A DNA stretch of 64,000 bases from an uncultured Bacilli bacterium (GCA_934122275.1 CAKOWI010000001.1:115275-179274); one strand, 5' to 3'. Shown: positions 8,951-17,386, counted from the first letter of the stretch. Notes: generated by a model not told the origin, from the letters alone. Translations and numbers: made by a program.

Positions 8951-9787
8951 CATTACATTCATATAAGTTCGCTACTCTTATACCGTTCTCCTACGAACTG
9001 CTATATATTTCCATATAGATTAGACTATATCTTCATCTTTTCAGATGTTCCCCACTTCCACTCGCTTGAGTGTACTCCGACGCCTCGGATAGTCGTTAGC
9101 GGTTTCTTAACAATATTTCCAAATATAATTTTTATGTTGTTTCTTTTCACCACGGCATACTTCTGAAATATGTCCTTGCGAAAAACCGGTTTGTCTTTTC
9201 GCTTCATTTGCTGATGGGTATATTTTAATTAATTTCATATCCATATCATATTGAGCCACTTTTTTTGAACAACCATCATTTTTCATAATTCTTAATTTGT
9301 TTTTTAATGCGTGATTATTCTGTTCCTTTACAGTTGCCCATTCAAGATTAGAAATACAATTATTTTGTTTGTTTCCGTCTATGTGATTTACTGTTGGTTT
9401 GTTTTCCAAATTTGGAATAAACTCAATAGCAACTAGTCTGTGAACTCTTCTATATATTCTTCTATTGTTTTCACATAAGCAAACTCTAAAATAATTATCC
9501 TTATCTTTAAAATTTTTTAAATTTCTATATCCATTCGCTAATTTTTTCCTTACATTTCCCAAGTTTGATATTTCGTAAGTTTTCGTTTCTGATATAGTTT
9601 TCCATGTTTCTTTCATAAGTTATCACCAACTTATGTGTATCACATTATCCACTACACTTTCACTACAGTCTACATATATTGTTAAGATTTCCGACGGGAT
9701 TGCCTTCAACTTTACTTGGTAAGGTGTTCCCCGTTTTCAAGGAATTGTTTTTGTATATTATTTCTAATACACCGAGCCATTTTATTA
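8951..9787 (-). ncRNA. Group I self-splicing intron in tape-measure gene
   Basis: 837-base insertion. The exon before it ends CGGGT and the intron supplies GCTCG after the loop TAATAAAATG, giving a P1 helix with the diagnostic U-G wobble at the splice site. Near the 3' end the intron has AAGATATAGTC, the conserved group I P7 element, with a complementary GACTAT upstream, and it ends in G (omega-G) at 8951. Removing it joins GGT to CAA and restores AGQTKPLR. It carries an HNH endonuclease gene, as mobile phage introns do. Confidence 0.9.
9107..9616 (-). CDS. Intron-encoded HNH homing endonuclease (NUMOD4-HNH-NUMOD1)
   Basis: 169 residues. NUMOD4-like start (WKTISETKTYEISNLGNVRKK), HNH core (VHRLVAIEFIPN, VNHIDGNKQNNCISNLEW), then a NUMOD1-like C-terminus (VAQYDMDMKLIKIYPSANEAKRQTGFSQGHISEVCRG) that binds DNA. 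ATG 9616 has GGTGA upstream. Expected role: cutting intronless tape-measure alleles so the intron spreads. A GTGTAG-repeat promoter-like motif lies just upstream inside the intron, so it may be expressed separately from the unspliced late transcript. Confidence 0.9.
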   Translation of the reverse strand: MKETWKTISETKTYEISNLGNVRKKLANGYRNLKNFKDKDNYFRVCLCENNRRIYRRVHRLVAIEFIPNLENKPTVNHIDGNKQNNCISNLEWATVKEQNNHALKNKLRIMKNDGCSKKVAQYDMDMKLIKIYPSANEAKRQTGFSQGHISEVCRGEKKQHKNYIWKYC

Positions 9788-10402
9788 ACCCGCGTATACG
9801 CCAGCCCTTAATGCTTCCGCGACCTTATCTTCGCTTTTGTTATATAATGACGCCAAATCATAAGTTAATTTAGTCATTGTTTCAGACATTATTGCAGAAT
9901 ATTTATCTTTTATACCAACAGTCTCACCCATTGATTGAAATATACCTTGCATATATAATGTCTCTGTTTTATTAGTTCCAAATTTTTCATTTAGTTTATA
10001 TTGAAACTGTGTTGCTGATTTGCCTAATTCTGAAAATGTTTGTTTTCCATTTTTTTCAATATTGTCAAATACAACATTAAACAAGTTCAATTGTTCAGTA
10101 TAATCAACTGCTTCATTCATCCAACCAAGTAATGATTGTGTTAGTCTTTTAACACCAGTAAAAGTAAATACCGACTTTAATGCACTTCCAAGTTTATCCG
10201 TACTAGATGTTGTCTTGTCAATCGTATTTTTTAGCTGATTAACATTTGAGTTAGCATTATTAACAGAACCAGTTTTCAATTTACTGTCAATGCTAGAAAC
10301 AGTTCGTTCCAAATTAGTTAACTTTGATACTAGTTTATCAACATTTGATAACGCTTCTTGGGCTTTTGATTGAATTTGGAGTTCTAATGTTTGTTCATTC
10401 AT
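9788..10402 (-). CDS. Tape measure protein, exon 1
   Basis: 205 residues: a coiled-coil N-terminus (LELQIQSKAQEALSNVDKLV), then KSVFTFTGVKRLTQSLLGWM and the end SEDKVAEALRAGVYAG, after which the frame meets TAA only three bases into the intron. ATG 10402 is chosen because AGGTAGGTGA lies 6 bases upstream; GTG 10411 overlaps that site. Joined to exon 2 by splicing of the group I intron 8951-9787. Leader hairpin E4 ends immediately upstream. Confidence 0.88.
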
Positions 10403-10766
10403 TCTTTTCACCTACCTTTTTGGTCGTTCCCTTTTCGGTAGTGCTATTTTTAAATTTATTTTGTATTTCAGTTATTCGCCCTTTTAACTTAGCCACTAAT
10501 ATATCACTTTCATTTTTTATTTCTTTTTTAGTATCAAAGCCATATGGTTTTTTAGAGTATTCAACATTTGCCTTACAAAAAGTTTTGCTAAGTGCCACTA
10601 TAAGTGCTTCAAGATTATACGCACCTTGTAAGTGGGCTCTCGAGTTAAATATCTCTTGTTCTTCTTTTTGTCTTGAATAATAAGAAAAACGGTATGCCCA
10701 GAATAGGTCTGGGTTATCTTCCCAAAACTCTTTCACAGACATACCGTATGTAATTGCCATAGGCAA
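10395..10766 (-). CDS. Tail assembly chaperone, gpT part of gpGT frameshift product
   Basis: The frame reads PMAITYGMSVKEFWEDNPDLFWAYRFSYYSRQ, the typical downstream half of Firmicute siphophage gpGT proteins. It stays open upstream of the listed Met, through DWFYDLLPM and into the gpG coding region to about 10,933, in the -1 frame relative to gpG. It lacks a start codon with a good ribosome site. I infer it is made by -1 frameshifting from gpG, as in lambda G/GT; a candidate slip is the TTT codon in TCTTTTATG near gpG's 3' end. The C-terminus is Lys/Glu-rich. It overlaps the tape-measure start slightly. Confidence 0.7.
   Translation of the reverse strand: MPMAITYGMSVKEFWEDNPDLFWAYRFSYYSRQKEEQEIFNSRAHLQGAYNLEALIVALSKTFCKANVEYSKKPYGFDTKKEIKNESDILVAKLKGRITEIQNKFKNSTTEKGTTKKVGEKNE
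10412..10447 (-). promoter_or_regulatory. Late-gene leader hairpin element E4
   Basis: Minus strand: TAGCACT, then stem CTACC/GGTAG with loop containing AAGGGAAC; the 3' arm runs into GGTGA, the ribosome binding site of the tape-measure gene (ATG 10402). Weakest stem (5 bp) of the family. Confidence 0.5.
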
Positions 10767-10831
10767 TAAATCATAAAACCAATCTGTTAAGTTTTTATAT
10801 TGCTTGCCTTTGTCTTCATTAGTGTCTTCGT

Positions 10832-11170
10832 CTAAGCTTCGATTATCTCTAGTTCCTCGTTGTTCTCCGTCGAGTCTATATCGGCTAGGGCACTCATAAA
10901 AGATTGATATTCTTCAATGGCAAACTTAACTACTTTGGCTGGATTTTTACCACTTTTTTGATAAGTTTCCATTAATTTAAGTGCTAAATTAGGATTAACA
11001 TCTTTATGATTAGCAACGAATAAACTTGTCCATACCAAGTCATAAAATGTAACTGGCTTTTTATCAAACTCTTCTATACTAAAACCCATTGCTTCAAGCC
11101 ATTTAATACTATCCCTATTCATTTCTAAAGTATAATCTTTGTCATTAATTTTTAATTTTAATTTCTTCAT
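10832..11170 (-). CDS. Tail assembly chaperone gpG-like
   Basis: 112 residues (MKKLKLKINDKDYTLEMNRDSIKWLEAMGF), helical, acidic C-terminus (STENNEELEIIEA). Size and position between the tail tube and tape-measure genes match the gpG chaperone that coats the tape measure during tail assembly. Its end overlaps the -1 frame of the gpT part, supporting a programmed frameshift pair. Confidence 0.8.
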   Translation of the reverse strand: MKKLKLKINDKDYTLEMNRDSIKWLEAMGFSIEEFDKKPVTFYDLVWTSLFVANHKDVNPNLALKLMETYQKSGKNPAKVVKFAIEEYQSFMSALADIDSTENNEELEIIEA

Positions 11171-11194
11171 TGTCTTTCCCTACTTTCATTATTA

Positions 11195-11623
11195 CTAGTT
11201 TGTTTCTATTAATGCTGTAACTTCTGTTGTTGTTTTATATGCTGGAGCAACACTTGGTACTGTGTGTAATGTACATTCAATTACACCACCAACAGAAACT
11301 TCATTAATCCAAGTTTGTAATGAGCCTTTATATTGAACTCCTGTTCCATCTGGTAACTTGATTAATATATCTTTTTGTGTATTGTCACATTCTGCTTTTA
11401 CTGCTGTTAAATTAGCATCACTATAGTTATAAGTGAAATCCATTTCTCCAGTATCTGCTCTATCAGCAACATATACTTTAACAGTGTCACTTGATGTAGT
11501 AGTCTCTACTGTTCCACCTGCTTGTCCAGTTGCAGGCATACCTTTAACTGCTACTAATTTTTCTTTTGGGAATTTTGCGTCAGTTGTATCTTTAACTCTA
11601 ATTTCAATACCTAAATCTATCAT
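11195..11623 (-). CDS. Major tail (tube) protein
   Basis: 142 residues, beta-rich with few Cys/Trp (DLGIEIRVKDTTDAKFPKEKLVAVKGMP; MDFTYNYSDANLTAVK; IECTLHTVPSVAPAYKT). Size and position downstream of the head-tail connectors and before gpG/gpGT fit the siphophage tail tube protein. Its leader carries hairpin element E2, as does that of the major capsid gene, so the most abundant virion proteins share the element. Confidence 0.75.
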   Translation of the reverse strand: MIDLGIEIRVKDTTDAKFPKEKLVAVKGMPATGQAGGTVETTTSSDTVKVYVADRADTGEMDFTYNYSDANLTAVKAECDNTQKDILIKLPDGTGVQYKGSLQTWINEVSVGGVIECTLHTVPSVAPAYKTTTEVTALIETN

Positions 11624-11639
11624 TATTTATTCACCTCTC

Positions 11640-11672
11640 ATTGTAATTTCCCTTACAATTTGAAGTGCTACA
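11640..11672 (-). promoter_or_regulatory. Late-gene leader hairpin element E2
   Basis: Minus strand: TGTAGCACTTCAA, a perfect 7-bp stem ATTGTAA/TTACAAT with hexaloop GGGAAA, then GAGAGGTGA and the tail-tube ATG. The clearest member of the hairpin family. Confidence 0.65.
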
Positions 11673-11677
11673 TTTGT

Positions 11678-12109
11678 TTAATTCGGATAAATAACTAAAT
11701 TATCTAATCCATATTTTGTATCTAACTTGCCAGTTATTTTAACTATATTTCTATGTACATTAGAATCAGCATTTATTGCGTCTAATTCTGTTTTAATGGT
11801 TACATGATAATTATTTTTGAAATAATTAACTACATGTTTAGTAACTTCATTACAGACAGTTCTTTTTGATGCTTTTCCACTTGTCATTGAATAAACATTT
11901 ATTTCAATACCGAATGTATAAGTTTCTTCTCCATAACTTAAATTATTATATTTATTAGTTACTGGAAGTAATTTAACTGGTACTATAGGAAATACTTTGC
12001 TTTGTTGTGGCATTGCTTTTGTAACTGTTGGTTTATATATTGATTTTTCTTCAACATATTTTTTTAATTCTGGGAAGATTTTATCTTCAAATATATTTTC
12101 AACTATCAA
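11678..12109 (-). CDS. Phage tail terminator/completion-type protein
   Basis: 143 residues starting MIVENIFEDKIFPELKKYVEEKS. Mixed alpha/beta (FGIEINVYSMTSGKASKRTVCNEVTKHVV). Position between the HK97 gp10-like protein and the tail tube is that of tail terminator or completion proteins. It overlaps the upstream gene by 4 bases (ATGA). Assigned mainly by synteny. Confidence 0.65.
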   Translation of the reverse strand: MIVENIFEDKIFPELKKYVEEKSIYKPTVTKAMPQQSKVFPIVPVKLLPVTNKYNNLSYGEETYTFGIEINVYSMTSGKASKRTVCNEVTKHVVNYFKNNYHVTIKTELDAINADSNVHRNIVKITGKLDTKYGLDNLVIYPN

Positions 12110-12615
12110 TATAAATCACCTACTGTCTTTCTTATTTCAATGTCAACTATGTTTCCTATTTCACTTTTAATATCTTGAAATGCACTATAGAACATATGCC
12201 TACTTGGTAAACCTCTAGTCCAACCATAAGTACCATCTTCTTTAGGATACTTCCAACCTTTTTCACCATGTTCATTAACATCATATTTCCATGATTTAAA
12301 AGGTCCATCTGGATTAGGATGAGGATTATTAGAACCTACAATTCCTGTACCCATTTCGTTAAAAATGATAACCATATCATTAGTCCATACTCTACCTGTT
12401 TTTGTATCATCATCATATTGCCACTGTATTTGACTTGTATGATTAGAAATACCATTAGCATAGCAATGTTCTAGCACCTTGTTATACATCATCTCTGTGG
12501 CATATTTAACAGCATTGTCAACACCTTTTGAGTAGGCTTGATAATACTTATTCAGTAAATTTTTTGCTTGTTTTAGGCTTTCTTTTGATAATTCCATCGT
12601 TAGAACTGTTTTCAT
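12106..12615 (-). CDS. HK97 gp10-like head-tail joining protein
   Basis: 169 residues: N-terminal helix (SKESLKQAKNLLNKYYQAYSKGVDNAVKYA) followed by WQYDDDTKTGRVWTNDMVIIFNEMGTGIVG and a C-terminal RHMFYSAFQDIKSEI, the usual HK97-gp10 fold signature. Met1 (12615) or Met7 (12597) may start it; the frame overlaps the upstream gene. Role: neck/head-tail completion. Confidence 0.75.
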   Translation of the reverse strand: MKTVLTMELSKESLKQAKNLLNKYYQAYSKGVDNAVKYATEMMYNKVLEHCYANGISNHTSQIQWQYDDDTKTGRVWTNDMVIIFNEMGTGIVGSNNPHPNPDGPFKSWKYDVNEHGEKGWKYPKEDGTYGWTRGLPSRHMFYSAFQDIKSEIGNIVDIEIRKTVGDLY

Positions 12616-12727
12616 TTTCTACTTTAGCCTCTTTTGTTTTTTCCTCTACAAGTTTATAACCTGTTTTAATGTAATCATCTCTTGTTTTTTCATCAAAAAC
12701 TACTATTCCATTTGTAAATTTGTACAT
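12548..12727 (-). CDS. Small phage neck-region protein
   Basis: 59 residues from ATG 12727 (MYKFTNGIVVFDEKTRDDYIKTGYK), Lys/Glu-rich C-terminus ending KRKPKTSKKFTE. Short proteins of this type, beginning with a beta strand and a 'YxxxGY' pattern, are common beside neck genes of Firmicute phages. Function unknown. The upstream in-frame Met lies within the previous gene's end and is less likely. Confidence 0.6.
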   Translation of the reverse strand: MYKFTNGIVVFDEKTRDDYIKTGYKLVEEKTKEAKVENENSSNDGIIKRKPKTSKKFTE

Positions 12728-12734
12728 ATTGCAC

Positions 12735-13118
12735 CTACTTTCCTGTAAGTTTTTCAAAATATATAATTATAACTGAATTACCATCTCTTGGTGGTAATAA
12801 TCTATAGTTAGCATTATCTCCATGATTTTCTTCTCCTTCTGGTGTTGCACCATCAAGATAAGCCACATCAAACTCTTTAAATTGACCTTGATATGATATA
12901 GGAATAACTGCTTTTTTCATAACACTTGCTTTTTCTCCAAACTCTGCAATATCAGCATCAGTATTGACTGGTTGATAATTAAATTTATATGGCTTATTAT
13001 TTGGCTTATCGTATACATTAATCTCATTACCTTCAATATCTAACTGCGTACCACTTTTACTTGCTATATAAACATCTTTAACCCATTTTTCAGGGTCTAT
13101 ATTAACTATTGGTATCAT
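12735..13118 (-). CDS. Phage head-tail connector/stopper-type protein
   Basis: 127 residues (IVNIDPEKWVKDVYIASKSGTQLDIEGNEINVYDKPNNKPYKFNYQPV), beta-rich. Located where the head-closure (stopper) protein normally lies, overlapping its neighbour by 4 bases. Assigned by synteny and size; no decisive motif. Confidence 0.55.
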   Translation of the reverse strand: MIPIVNIDPEKWVKDVYIASKSGTQLDIEGNEINVYDKPNNKPYKFNYQPVNTDADIAEFGEKASVMKKAVIPISYQGQFKEFDVAYLDGATPEGEENHGDNANYRLLPPRDGNSVIIIYFEKLTGK

Positions 13119-13456
13119 TTAGGAATACCCGCCTTTGGCACTAATTCTCCTAATAAATCACTTGATAATAATGAAGTTAAAAATTGAACTGACAATCCAT
13201 TTTCACTATAAGATTGATATCCAATTCTTTCCATTGCTTTATATAATTCAGTAGCACATCTTGTTTGCCAATTTGCTAATCGTTTGTTATTTTTAGCATC
13301 TATTGTTGTTTTTGTTAAATCATAAGGATAAAGTGTATTTAGAGCTACAATTTCTGCGTCATCTAGCTTTAATTTAAACACATCATCTTTTGACTGGTTG
13401 GCTACATCGCCTAAGATTTCTAGTCGCATTTTCATTAATTGTTCATCTTGACTCAT
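13115..13456 (-). CDS. Head-tail adaptor (gp6-like) protein
   Basis: 113 residues, largely helical (MSQDEQLMKMRLEILGDVANQSKDD; LANWQTRCATELYKAMERIGYQSYSENG). This fits the helical adaptor proteins that follow the major capsid gene in siphophages. It overlaps the next gene by 4 bases. Confidence 0.65.
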   Translation of the reverse strand: MSQDEQLMKMRLEILGDVANQSKDDVFKLKLDDAEIVALNTLYPYDLTKTTIDAKNNKRLANWQTRCATELYKAMERIGYQSYSENGLSVQFLTSLLSSDLLGELVPKAGIPK

Positions 13457-13484
13457 AAATACACTTCCTTACTTAAAAGTTATA

Positions 13485-14540
13485 TTAAGCAGTAACTGCT
13501 TTTGTATTAACTGGATTTGTTGTAGTATTAGTTACATTAACTTTTACTTCCTTAGATGGTTTAGTAAATGTTGTATTTAATCCAGTAATTTTTCCGTGGA
13601 ACCATTCAGGCCCGTGGTCTAATCCAATTTGACCAAAGATTTGATATTTAGTTCCTGCTCCTGTTTTTGCTAATTCTTCTAGGAAGAAGTTACCCTTACC
13701 TGGAACTGGTTGTTCTACTGGTCCAATTACTGATGGATTAATTGCTAATACTGTTCCTGCTGGAATAAATTCACCTATTGCTAAATGAACTGTTGTTCCA
13801 ACTGGTAATATTAAATCTCTTATTTGAATTCCGTAAGCACTCATATAAGCTTCTCCAATTGGCATTTTCATTTCTATAGCATCACCATGTAATTGTAATA
13901 AGTTAACTGAATTCATTAATAATACAATGTTAGAAATATCTCCACCATTGTCATTGATTTTTTGAACTAAATCATTAACTAACCACATATCTAATGGAGC
14001 ATTAACTTTACTATCACCTTTTCCACTTTCAGCACTAATTACGTTAGTAGTAATTGCAGCTACCATACCTCTTGTTTTATTAATTGTTGCGTCAGTTGTT
14101 GCTTTATTATAAGTTCCTTGAATAAATGTTTTTTCGATACTTCTCTTAATTTTTTCCATCTTTCTTGCAACTTGGAAAGATAACTCATCTTGTGGATTAG
14201 CTTGTTGACCTGCTAAGTTAACACCACTTAATGTAGCCATATTAGATTGTTTTGCATATGAAATAGCAACTGATTCCATAAATATTTGAGTAACATTACT
14301 CATTTGACTTCTTGTTGCAAATGTTGCAGTTGGAGCTGTTAATGAAGCTGTTTCGCTTATTCCAGGAATTTCTCCTTCTTCACTTGTATAATATTGTCCA
14401 CATACGAATTCTACTGAATTTGTATATTTTACTTTTCCACTTATCATATTTAAAAATGGAGTTTTTGTATTTGCTTTGTTGTATAATAATCCCGAATAAT
14501 TAGGGCAACTAAAGCTTTGTACTGTTTCAGTACCTGTCAT
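13485..14540 (-). CDS. Major capsid protein (SU10/DUF5309-type)
   Basis: 351 residues. The N-terminus (FSCPNYSGLLYNKANTKTPFLNMI), the EFVCGQYYTSEEGEIPGISE loop, TNVTQIF-like helix region and SFQVARKMEKIKRSIEKTFIQGTYNK, with NINDNGGDISNI-type core, fit the SU10-type HK97-fold capsid proteins. It follows the scaffold gene and precedes the head-tail connectors. The leader has the long-stem hairpin element E3, whose 3' arm overlaps the ribosome binding site. Confidence 0.85.
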   Translation of the reverse strand: MTGTETVQSFSCPNYSGLLYNKANTKTPFLNMISGKVKYTNSVEFVCGQYYTSEEGEIPGISETASLTAPTATFATRSQMSNVTQIFMESVAISYAKQSNMATLSGVNLAGQQANPQDELSFQVARKMEKIKRSIEKTFIQGTYNKATTDATINKTRGMVAAITTNVISAESGKGDSKVNAPLDMWLVNDLVQKINDNGGDISNIVLLMNSVNLLQLHGDAIEMKMPIGEAYMSAYGIQIRDLILPVGTTVHLAIGEFIPAGTVLAINPSVIGPVEQPVPGKGNFFLEELAKTGAGTKYQIFGQIGLDHGPEWFHGKITGLNTTFTKPSKEVKVNVTNTTTNPVNTKAVTA

Positions 14541-14550
14541 TTTTATTCAC

Positions 14551-14593
14551 CTCGTTTAAAATTTCTATCCCTTTTTCTAAACGAGTGCCACAC
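14551..14593 (-). promoter_or_regulatory. Late-gene leader hairpin element E3
   Basis: Minus strand: GTGTGGCACT, then an 8-bp stem CTCGTTTA/TAAACGAG enclosing AAAAAGGGATAGAAA; the arm continues into GAGGTGA, the ribosome site of the major capsid gene. Confidence 0.6.
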
Positions 14594-14594
14594 T

Positions 14595-15233
14595 TTAATT
14601 ATTTAACTTTTTTTCTTGTTCTGCTTTGAAAATCTGAGTAGTTAATTCAGTTTGCTTCAAAAAGTCCTTATCCTTTATTGCTTGTTCAAGTTCTTTTTGT
14701 AACTCTGCAACTTTGTCAATAGGATTAGCACTCTGAGTACCACCTACTGGTTTTGGTGTGCCATTTAACAATTTTGTAGTAGTTTCATTTTCAGTTTGTT
14801 CTTTTGTTTTATTTAATAATGTAATAAAATTATTTGCTAATTTTACTGATTTATCGCAATCTTCACTTATGATATTTTGTAAAGTCTCTTTTAATTCAGT
14901 ATCTTCATCAGTAACCTTAATTCCATTATCTAAAAATAAACTCTTTACTGCTAGTTCACTTGTTTTAAGTGCATTTGCTTTTTTATCTACTTCCAATTGT
15001 TTTAACTCTGCTTCTCTTTTCTCATCATCAGTCATTTTTGATTTTTTGAAATCATCATATTCAGTTGACAAAGTAGTATAATTACTTTCTACTGTTTTAT
15101 ATTTAGCATTTAAATCGTTATATTTATCTTTTGGAATCATTAACGTTGCTAAACTTTTTGCAATAGCGTCAACTCTTTCTTCATTAGTTGTAAGTGTTTC
15201 ATCACTTAATACTTTTTCGATTTCTTCTTTCAT
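14595..15233 (-). CDS. Capsid scaffolding-type protein
   Basis: 212 residues from ATG 15233 (MKEEIEKVLSDETLTTNEERV), chosen because GGAAGGA lies just upstream. Almost wholly helical and charged, with a long coiled coil about residues 50-110 (DKYNDLNAKYKTVESNYTTL) and a Lys/Gln-rich C-terminal helix. Composition, size and position before the major capsid gene match phage scaffold proteins. No protease gene is visible nearby. Confidence 0.8.
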   Translation of the reverse strand: MKEEIEKVLSDETLTTNEERVDAIAKSLATLMIPKDKYNDLNAKYKTVESNYTTLSTEYDDFKKSKMTDDEKREAELKQLEVDKKANALKTSELAVKSLFLDNGIKVTDEDTELKETLQNIISEDCDKSVKLANNFITLLNKTKEQTENETTTKLLNGTPKPVGGTQSANPIDKVAELQKELEQAIKDKDFLKQTELTTQIFKAEQEKKLNN

Positions 15234-15354
15234 TTTTGTCCTTCCCACTCTTACGTTTTTATGGATGTCACGTCTCATCAATTGAGTGTTGTAGATTTGT
15301 GCTCTCTACAATAAGCAAATTTATATAAACTGATAAATCAGTTCGTATACTAAA

Positions 15355-15431
15355 TGGTTGGGAAGACAGGATTTGAACCTGCAACAATAACGCTTATTAG
15401 CGTCCGCACTACCAATTGAGCTTACTTCCCA
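15355..15431 (-). tRNA. Phage tRNA with atypical anticodon arm
   Basis: Acceptor stem TGGGAAG/CTTCCCA, good T arm (GCAGG, TTCAAAT, CCTGT) and an encoded CCA. The anticodon stem GACGC/GCGTT closes only a six-base loop (TAATAA), so no standard seven-base loop can be drawn and the anticodon is uncertain. First of three tandem tRNAs between scaffold and portal genes. Confidence 0.6.
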
Positions 15432-15434
15432 ATT

Positions 15435-15509
15435 TGGACCGGTATATCAGATTTGAACTGATACAAAATGCTTGGAAGGCACTTATGCTACCAATTACAT
15501 CAATACCGG
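15435..15509 (-). tRNA. tRNA-Gly(UCC), phage-encoded
   Basis: Acceptor CCGGTAT/ATACCGG, anticodon stem AGTGC/GCATT with loop CTTCCAA giving anticodon TCC, T loop TTCAAAT, discriminator T and encoded CCA. The D stem is short (3 bp). Confidence 0.8.
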
Positions 15510-15512
15510 ATA

Positions 15513-15586
15513 TGGTGCCGAATGACTGAATCGAACAATCAAATATGCTTTACAGGAGCATTGTTATACCATTTAACTAATTCGGC
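15513..15586 (-). tRNA. tRNA-Thr(UGU), phage-encoded
   Basis: Acceptor GCCGAAT/ATTCGGC, anticodon stem ATGCT/AGCAT with loop CCTGTAA giving anticodon TGT, T loop TTCGATT, and encoded CCA. Confidence 0.85.
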
Positions 15587-15677
15587 AAAATTCCAAAGGC
15601 TTCGAAAGTTTCTTTGGCTCGGGCTTACTTATAAGGCTTTATAGAAGTTGTACTTTCTTCAAAGTTTCTTATAATGC

Positions 15678-17249
15678 CTATTTATTAACCTCTCCAGACT
15701 CATCCTTTGAGGCAGATGTCGTCTTATTAAGACTTCCATCGCTATTCTCATTATTTTGTTTTATTTGTTTATTTGCTTGCCCAACAAATAACTTAATCCA
15801 ATTTTCTATACCACCATAGAATTCCATTGATTTATTAAATGTTTCATTTGGATCACTATATAATCCACTTGTTGTCATAGCAACATCTGGTGATATACCA
15901 CTTTGAATTTGATTCATCATACCTTGTGATTTAACTAAGAAATTATCTGATTTATTTCTTGTAAATTTTTGGTCTATATCTTTTAATGTTAATGTTTTAA
16001 TTTGACTATTTGGAGCAAGTCTACATATTCTTAAAATTAACTTAAGTTCTGGTTTAGCACATCTTTTAAATTCCATTTCATCGCCATCTGCTCTCGCATC
16101 AGCCATTGTCCAACCTTCACCCAAATACCTAGCTTGTCCAGTATCTCCGCCACTTGCTTTATCACTATTTTTAGGTATTCCTACAATATTTAAAGCAGTA
16201 TTGAATAATCTATCGTGTAATACTTTTGTATTGTCATGTTTTATTTCATTTGATATTAATTTTAAATCTGCTGGTCTACTTGGATCTGATGTTGCGATTT
16301 TAATTGCTCCTAAATCAAGTAATCCTTCATAATCTTCTCTATCAATATCTTGGTTAACAAATACAAGTAAACTTTGTATAAATTGTTCCAATCCATCCAT
16401 TTCATCGGATGTAATTCTATTTAAATTATTTAATATATCCATGACTATTTCGATAATTCCTATTCTTGATTTATTTAAGTAATATTCAAATATAGGAATT
16501 TCATTTAATATAGTAGGTTTTATAAGTTTAACCTCAAATGCTGATGCAACGCTTGGACTAATCATTTCATAATAAGCATTTTTCGTATATACACTACCTT
16601 TTATCGTGTAATCCTTAACACCTCTCGTATAAGTACAACCAAATAGTTTCTTATGAGGCAATCTACTAGAATAAACACAAAATGTTGTTTTGCTATCAAG
16701 ATTTTCTATCATAAAAGGACTATCTTCATTTATATCCGGAAGAACTAATCTATGTCCTATTCCTGATATATATAAATCTTCTGCTAATTCAGTGTCTTTT
16801 GGATATTTATCTTCAGCTAGCATATAACTATTTAAAGCTCCCACTTCTTCATTAGCAACATCACCACGTTGTACATACTGTATTGGTTTACCAAAAACAA
16901 ATGATTTTTTAAATTCAATCATAAAATAAGCATTATTCTCTACGACTTTATTATTTATAGTTGGTCTTACTTCTTTAACTTTATCTAAAATTGGTTGAAA
17001 ACCTTTATAATAGTTCTCTAAATAATTAATTTCCCTTGAATTTTGTAAATGAACACTAAATACATCATTTAATATCTGAGATATTGTTTGTTCATTCATT
17101 TCTTCTGGCTCATAATCTGCATAAATTATATGTCTACCAAATAACCTGACCTCATCTTGAACTGGCATTACTGGTTTATCAGTAGGTATTTGTGCATTTG
17201 TATTATTATCAACTGGTGTTTCAGTTGTTTTTACTTCTTCTTTTTCCAT
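15678..17249 (-). CDS. Phage portal protein (SPP1 gp6-like)
   Basis: 523 residues from ATG 17249 (MEKEEVKTTETPV) with GGTGA upstream; the longer open frame upstream is a non-coding leader containing a hairpin. Motifs NDVFSVHLQNSREINYLENYYKGFQPIL, YFMIEFKKSFVFGKPIQYVQRGD and the GGDTGQARYLGEGW segment fit SPP1-type portals, the dodecameric ring through which DNA is packaged. It follows terminase large and precedes scaffold/capsid. Confidence 0.88.
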   Translation of the reverse strand: MEKEEVKTTETPVDNNTNAQIPTDKPVMPVQDEVRLFGRHIIYADYEPEEMNEQTISQILNDVFSVHLQNSREINYLENYYKGFQPILDKVKEVRPTINNKVVENNAYFMIEFKKSFVFGKPIQYVQRGDVANEEVGALNSYMLAEDKYPKDTELAEDLYISGIGHRLVLPDINEDSPFMIENLDSKTTFCVYSSRLPHKKLFGCTYTRGVKDYTIKGSVYTKNAYYEMISPSVASAFEVKLIKPTILNEIPIFEYYLNKSRIGIIEIVMDILNNLNRITSDEMDGLEQFIQSLLVFVNQDIDREDYEGLLDLGAIKIATSDPSRPADLKLISNEIKHDNTKVLHDRLFNTALNIVGIPKNSDKASGGDTGQARYLGEGWTMADARADGDEMEFKRCAKPELKLILRICRLAPNSQIKTLTLKDIDQKFTRNKSDNFLVKSQGMMNQIQSGISPDVAMTTSGLYSDPNETFNKSMEFYGGIENWIKLFVGQANKQIKQNNENSDGSLNKTTSASKDESGEVNK

Positions 17250-17340
17250 TAATTCACCATCTTTCATACTTTGGTATTCCCAAAATATAAAATAAGGGAA
17301 CACAACAATAAAAATTAGATTCTTACGGTTATGCTCCCGT

Positions 17341-17386
17341 GTAGCACTAAACGACCAATGAAGGGAAAAACTAGGTCGTTCGCTAC
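17341..17386. repeat. Inverted repeat in portal leader
   Basis: GTAGC and ACGACC pair with GGTCGT and GCTAC around a loop containing AAGGGAAAAA on the plus strand. The elements TGTAGCACT and GGGAA of the late leader hairpins occur here in the opposite orientation. A second GGGAA/TTCCC pair lies further on, before the portal ATG. Confidence 0.45.

Noticed and set aside
8951..8962. Methionine start (MNVM) for a separate C-terminal tape-measure gene
   Set aside because: These codons are the last bases of the group I intron; splicing joins exon 1 GGT directly to CAA and restores the tape-measure motif.
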